DNA of 8,623 nucleotides, from NCBI GenBank assembly GCA_963922715.1, contig CAWUJT010000096.1, positions 1 to 8,623 of the forward strand, given 5' to 3'. Origin of the DNA: CAWUJT01 sp963922715. GTDB lineage: Bacteria; Pseudomonadota; Alphaproteobacteria; Rhodobacterales; Rhodobacteraceae. This document shows, one piece after another, positions 6,537-8,623 of this stretch. Each line of letters starts with the position of its first letter. Position 1 is the first letter of the stretch. Position numbers and translations under genes: made by a program. The notes beneath the pieces were generated by a model, which was not told the origin of the DNA, ran no database searches, and worked only from the letters and a program-made list of their open reading frames with translations.

Positions 6537-7337
6537 ATGAAAACCGAAACCTCAATTGTCGCTGTCACCGATCCAGGTGAGCGAGATCGCACGGCGCAGA
6601 ATGCAGGCGACCGCCTGATTGTACGCCTGTCCAATCTGTTTGCCTGGATTTTTCCACTCTTGATGCTGGCAATCTGTGCCCAGGTGATTTTGCGACAAGC
6701 CGGCCACAACCAAGCCTGGCTTGATGATTTGCAATGGTGGCTTTATGGGGCGGCTGTTTTGATTGGTATTGGCTATGCGGTGACCACAAACAGCCATGTG
6801 CGTGTCGATATTTTCTATGAAACCTATAGCCCCGAAAAACGGGCAAAAATGGATGTCTTTGCCTTGGGCTGGTTGTTTTTGCCCTTTGCCTTGCTGTGTT
6901 GGGATGTGACATTTGACTATGCGTTGACGTCCATCAAAGCCAATGAGGGCTCAGACAGCCCCAATGGTCTGCACAATCTATGGATTTTGAAAAGTTTCCT
7001 CAATCTGTCGTTTGTCTTTATCGCGATTGCCTGCTGGGCGGCCTATGTCCGGCGTCTTGCGGTTTTCACAACGCCCGTGCTGTGGCGTAAATTGGCCTAT
7101 GCCTTTCCAAGCGTTGTTTTCGTTTTGAACCTGGGTGTCTATTACACAGTTTTTTATGTGACCCTTTTGCTGTCGCCGGAGGGCACAACGGTACGCGATG
7201 TGCGCCGGATGCCGTTTTTCGATGCGTTCGAATATGGCCCTTTCGAGACGGCGAAGCCCGTGGTGATTGCCATTGTCTTGGCCTTGGTGTGGATCGGGGG
7301 GACGCGTCTTATGGTCTCCTCTGAGAAGCGGGGATAA
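6537..7337 (+). CDS. dctQ: TRAP transporter small permease subunit, extended form
   Basis: DctQ is the small membrane subunit that pairs with DctM and is needed for TRAP transport. Four canonical membrane segments lie at about 30-51, 64-83, 105-126 and 150-171. Family patches are QAWLDDLQWWLYGAAVLIG (59-77), the charged loop NSHVRVDIFY (85-94) and NLWILKSF (147-154). At 266 residues it is clearly longer than the common 160-190-residue form: two more hydrophobic segments follow at about 187-212 and 238-259, joined by a charged loop. An extended small subunit of this type is known in the TRAP branch with TakP-like and mannitol/chloroaromatic-annotated systems. ATG 6537 is chosen over TTG 6534 because GAGGA (6526-6530) is well spaced. 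It follows dctP after 80 bp and precedes dctM by 3 bp. Confidence 0.9.
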   Translation: MKTETSIVAVTDPGERDRTAQNAGDRLIVRLSNLFAWIFPLLMLAICAQVILRQAGHNQAWLDDLQWWLYGAAVLIGIGYAVTTNSHVRVDIFYETYSPEKRAKMDVFALGWLFLPFALLCWDVTFDYALTSIKANEGSDSPNGLHNLWILKSFLNLSFVFIAIACWAAYVRRLAVFTTPVLWRKLAYAFPSVVFVLNLGVYYTVFYVTLLLSPEGTTVRDVRRMPFFDAFEYGPFETAKPVVIAIVLALVWIGGTRLMVSSEKRG

Positions 7338-7340
7338 CCC

Positions 7341-8623
7341 ATGGTTTTGCTGGAGCTGATCGGTCGCGTGATGACGCTCAATGAGGTCATGGTGTTGCTC
7401 ATGTTTCTCAGCTTCATCTGGTTGCTGTTTCGTGGCGTGCCCGTTGCCATGGCGTTGGTGGGCGTTTCGCTTATCTTCATCTTGGTGGCCAATATCGCGC
7501 TGGATCCGTTCCGGCAGTCCTTTCGCGATGTCATCGAGTTTGACCGCATCGGGCTTGAATACCAAAGGCTGGGCGCTTTAGCAGGGCGGTTGTTTGGCAA
7601 TATCGTCAAAAACCCGGTTCTGGTGGCCTTACCGATGTTCATCTTTATGGGGCTGATGCTGGATCAATCGGGTGTCGCGCAGCGTATGATGCAGGCAATG
7701 CAGAAACTGTTTGGCGGCCTCAGGGGTGGGCTTTCCCTAACCGTCTTACTGATTGGCATCATCCTTGCGGCCTCCACCGGGGTGATCGGGGCTTCTGTGA
7801 CACTGCTGGGCGTCATGGCCTTGCCTGCAATGCTAGAGCAGAAGTATGCCAAGCCGATTGCCACCGGCACAATCGCCAGCGCGGGCACCTTGGGAATTTT
7901 GATCCCGCCGTCCATCATGCTGGTGATCATGTCGGATCAGTTGGCGATCTCCCTAGGGGATCTGTTTATGGGGGCGCTTTTTCCGGGGCTGATCTTAGGG
8001 GCCCTTTATATCGTCTTCATCGTCGTTTTGGGCCTGGTGTCTCCGTCCTCCATGCCTGTGCCGGACCGCACAGACCAGATCGGCTGGCCAGTGGTGCGGG
8101 ACGTGCTGTTGGCTGTTGTGCCGCCGATGTTCTTGATCTTGCTTGTTCTGGGCTCTATTTTTGCCGGTATCGCCACCCCGACCGAGGCGAGTGGCCTGGG
8201 TGCAGCGGGCGCCACGCTGTTGGCGTTTTTCAATGGCAAACTCAGTCTGCGCGTTTTGCGCGATGTGAGCCGGTCAACCCTGAATACAAGCGGCTATATT
8301 GTTGGGATTTTCCTCGCCGCCAATTTTTTCGCCTATGTTTTGCGCCGCTATGGCGGCGATGAGATCGTCGAAAATCACATTCTGTCGGTGTTCGAGAATC
8401 CTTACATGATCGTTGGCTTTATCCTGTTTGTGGTGTTTCTTTTGGGGTTTTTGCTGGATTGGATTGAGATCACCATCATCGTGATGCCGCTGATGCTGCC
8501 GATTATCCAAGCGCTCGAGCTGGCGGTTCCTGGCTTTGGACAAGTCCAAGACCCGGCGGTGGTGTGGTTTGCAATCCTGGTGGCGGTGACGCTGCAAACC
8601 TCATTTCTCACACCCCCGGTGGG
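7341..8623 (+). CDS. dctM: TRAP transporter large permease subunit, 3' end outside window
   Basis: DctM forms the transport pathway and couples solute uptake to an ion (usually sodium) gradient. I translated 427 codons in frame from ATG 7341 without a stop; the reading frame leaves the right edge. It is strongly hydrophobic throughout, with many membrane segments, and has the family patches PMFIFMGLMLDQSGVA (about 98-113), STGVIGASVTLLGVMALP (about 145-162), SAGTLGILIPPSIMLVIM (about 180-197), GIATPTEASGLGAAGA (about 276-291), LDWIEITIIVMPLMLPI (about 369-385) and LQTSFLTPPVG at the edge, where DctM proteins are close to their end. A soluble stretch after the first segment, about residues 55-90, includes RDVIEFDRIGLEYQRLGALAG and looks like an insertion relative to the shortest DctM forms; it may face the extended DctQ or DctP (inference). 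The start follows the dctQ stop by 3 bp with GCGGGGA upstream, suggesting coupled translation. Confidence 0.93.
   Translation, partial: MVLLELIGRVMTLNEVMVLLMFLSFIWLLFRGVPVAMALVGVSLIFILVANIALDPFRQSFRDVIEFDRIGLEYQRLGALAGRLFGNIVKNPVLVALPMFIFMGLMLDQSGVAQRMMQAMQKLFGGLRGGLSLTVLLIGIILAASTGVIGASVTLLGVMALPAMLEQKYAKPIATGTIASAGTLGILIPPSIMLVIMSDQLAISLGDLFMGALFPGLILGALYIVFIVVLGLVSPSSMPVPDRTDQIGWPVVRDVLLAVVPPMFLILLVLGSIFAGIATPTEASGLGAAGATLLAFFNGKLSLRVLRDVSRSTLNTSGYIVGIFLAANFFAYVLRRYGGDEIVENHILSVFENPYMIVGFILFVVFLLGFLLDWIEITIIVMPLMLPIIQALELAVPGFGQVQDPAVVWFAILVAVTLQTSFLTPPV

Noticed and set aside
6978..7565. Minus-strand frame of 195 codons across the dctQ/dctM junction
   Set aside because: Composition (very rich in His, Gln, Asp, Lys) is what the reverse strand of membrane-protein genes gives; no start signal or domain.
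1..8623. CRISPR arrays, tRNA/rRNA genes, insertion sequences, toxin-antitoxin or defence genes
   Set aside because: No regularly spaced repeats, no tRNA-like cloverleaf, no transposase or defence-type domains seen on either strand.

Overview
The window looks like chromosomal DNA of a marine-type alphaproteobacterium of the order Rhodobacterales (Roseobacter group). This rests on the protein families present: a DUF1523 protein, a DeoC/ALDH16 pair and a three-gene TRAP transporter, and on the codon preference. No marker gene fixes the genus. There are no RNA genes, mobile elements, CRISPR arrays or signs of recent transfer.

Layout. (1) Bases 1-356, minus strand: the start of ssb, the replication/repair single-strand DNA-binding protein, cut by the window edge. 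(2) Divergent from it, 487-1062 and 1093-1722, plus strand: a small exported lytic transglycosylase and a two-pass membrane protein of unknown function (DUF1523), probably one envelope-related operon. A sigma70-like promoter at 430-458 serves it. (3) Bases 1723-1830: a convergent intergenic gap filled by three perfect, mutually unrelated hairpins. (4) 1831-5175, minus strand: deoC followed after 3 bp by a 779-residue ALDH16-type aldehyde dehydrogenase. Together these make a short catabolic operon: DeoC splits 2-deoxyribose 5-phosphate into glyceraldehyde 3-phosphate and acetaldehyde, and the dehydrogenase can oxidise an aldehyde product. (5) 5176-5409: a divergent control region with a 19-bp inverted repeat and two TTCCCTA repeats one helical turn apart. 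(6) 5410-8623, plus strand: a complete TRAP system in the order substrate-binding protein (dctP), small permease (dctQ), large permease (dctM, cut by the window end), with a strong hairpin between dctP and dctQ.

How they fit together. The deoC-ALDH operon and the TRAP operon are transcribed away from a shared 234-bp region. They could therefore be controlled together, with the transporter bringing in a compound linked to deoC/ALDH metabolism, but no regulator gene lies in the window and the TRAP substrate cannot be read from sequence alone. The most notable items are the ALDH16 fusion, whose C-terminal half is a visibly decayed copy of its own cofactor-binding half, the hairpin cluster at 1732-1810, the operator-like repeat at 5307-5325 and the extended DctQ. 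I see no clearly undescribed defence or mobile system here; most of the window is ordinary metabolic and housekeeping sequence.
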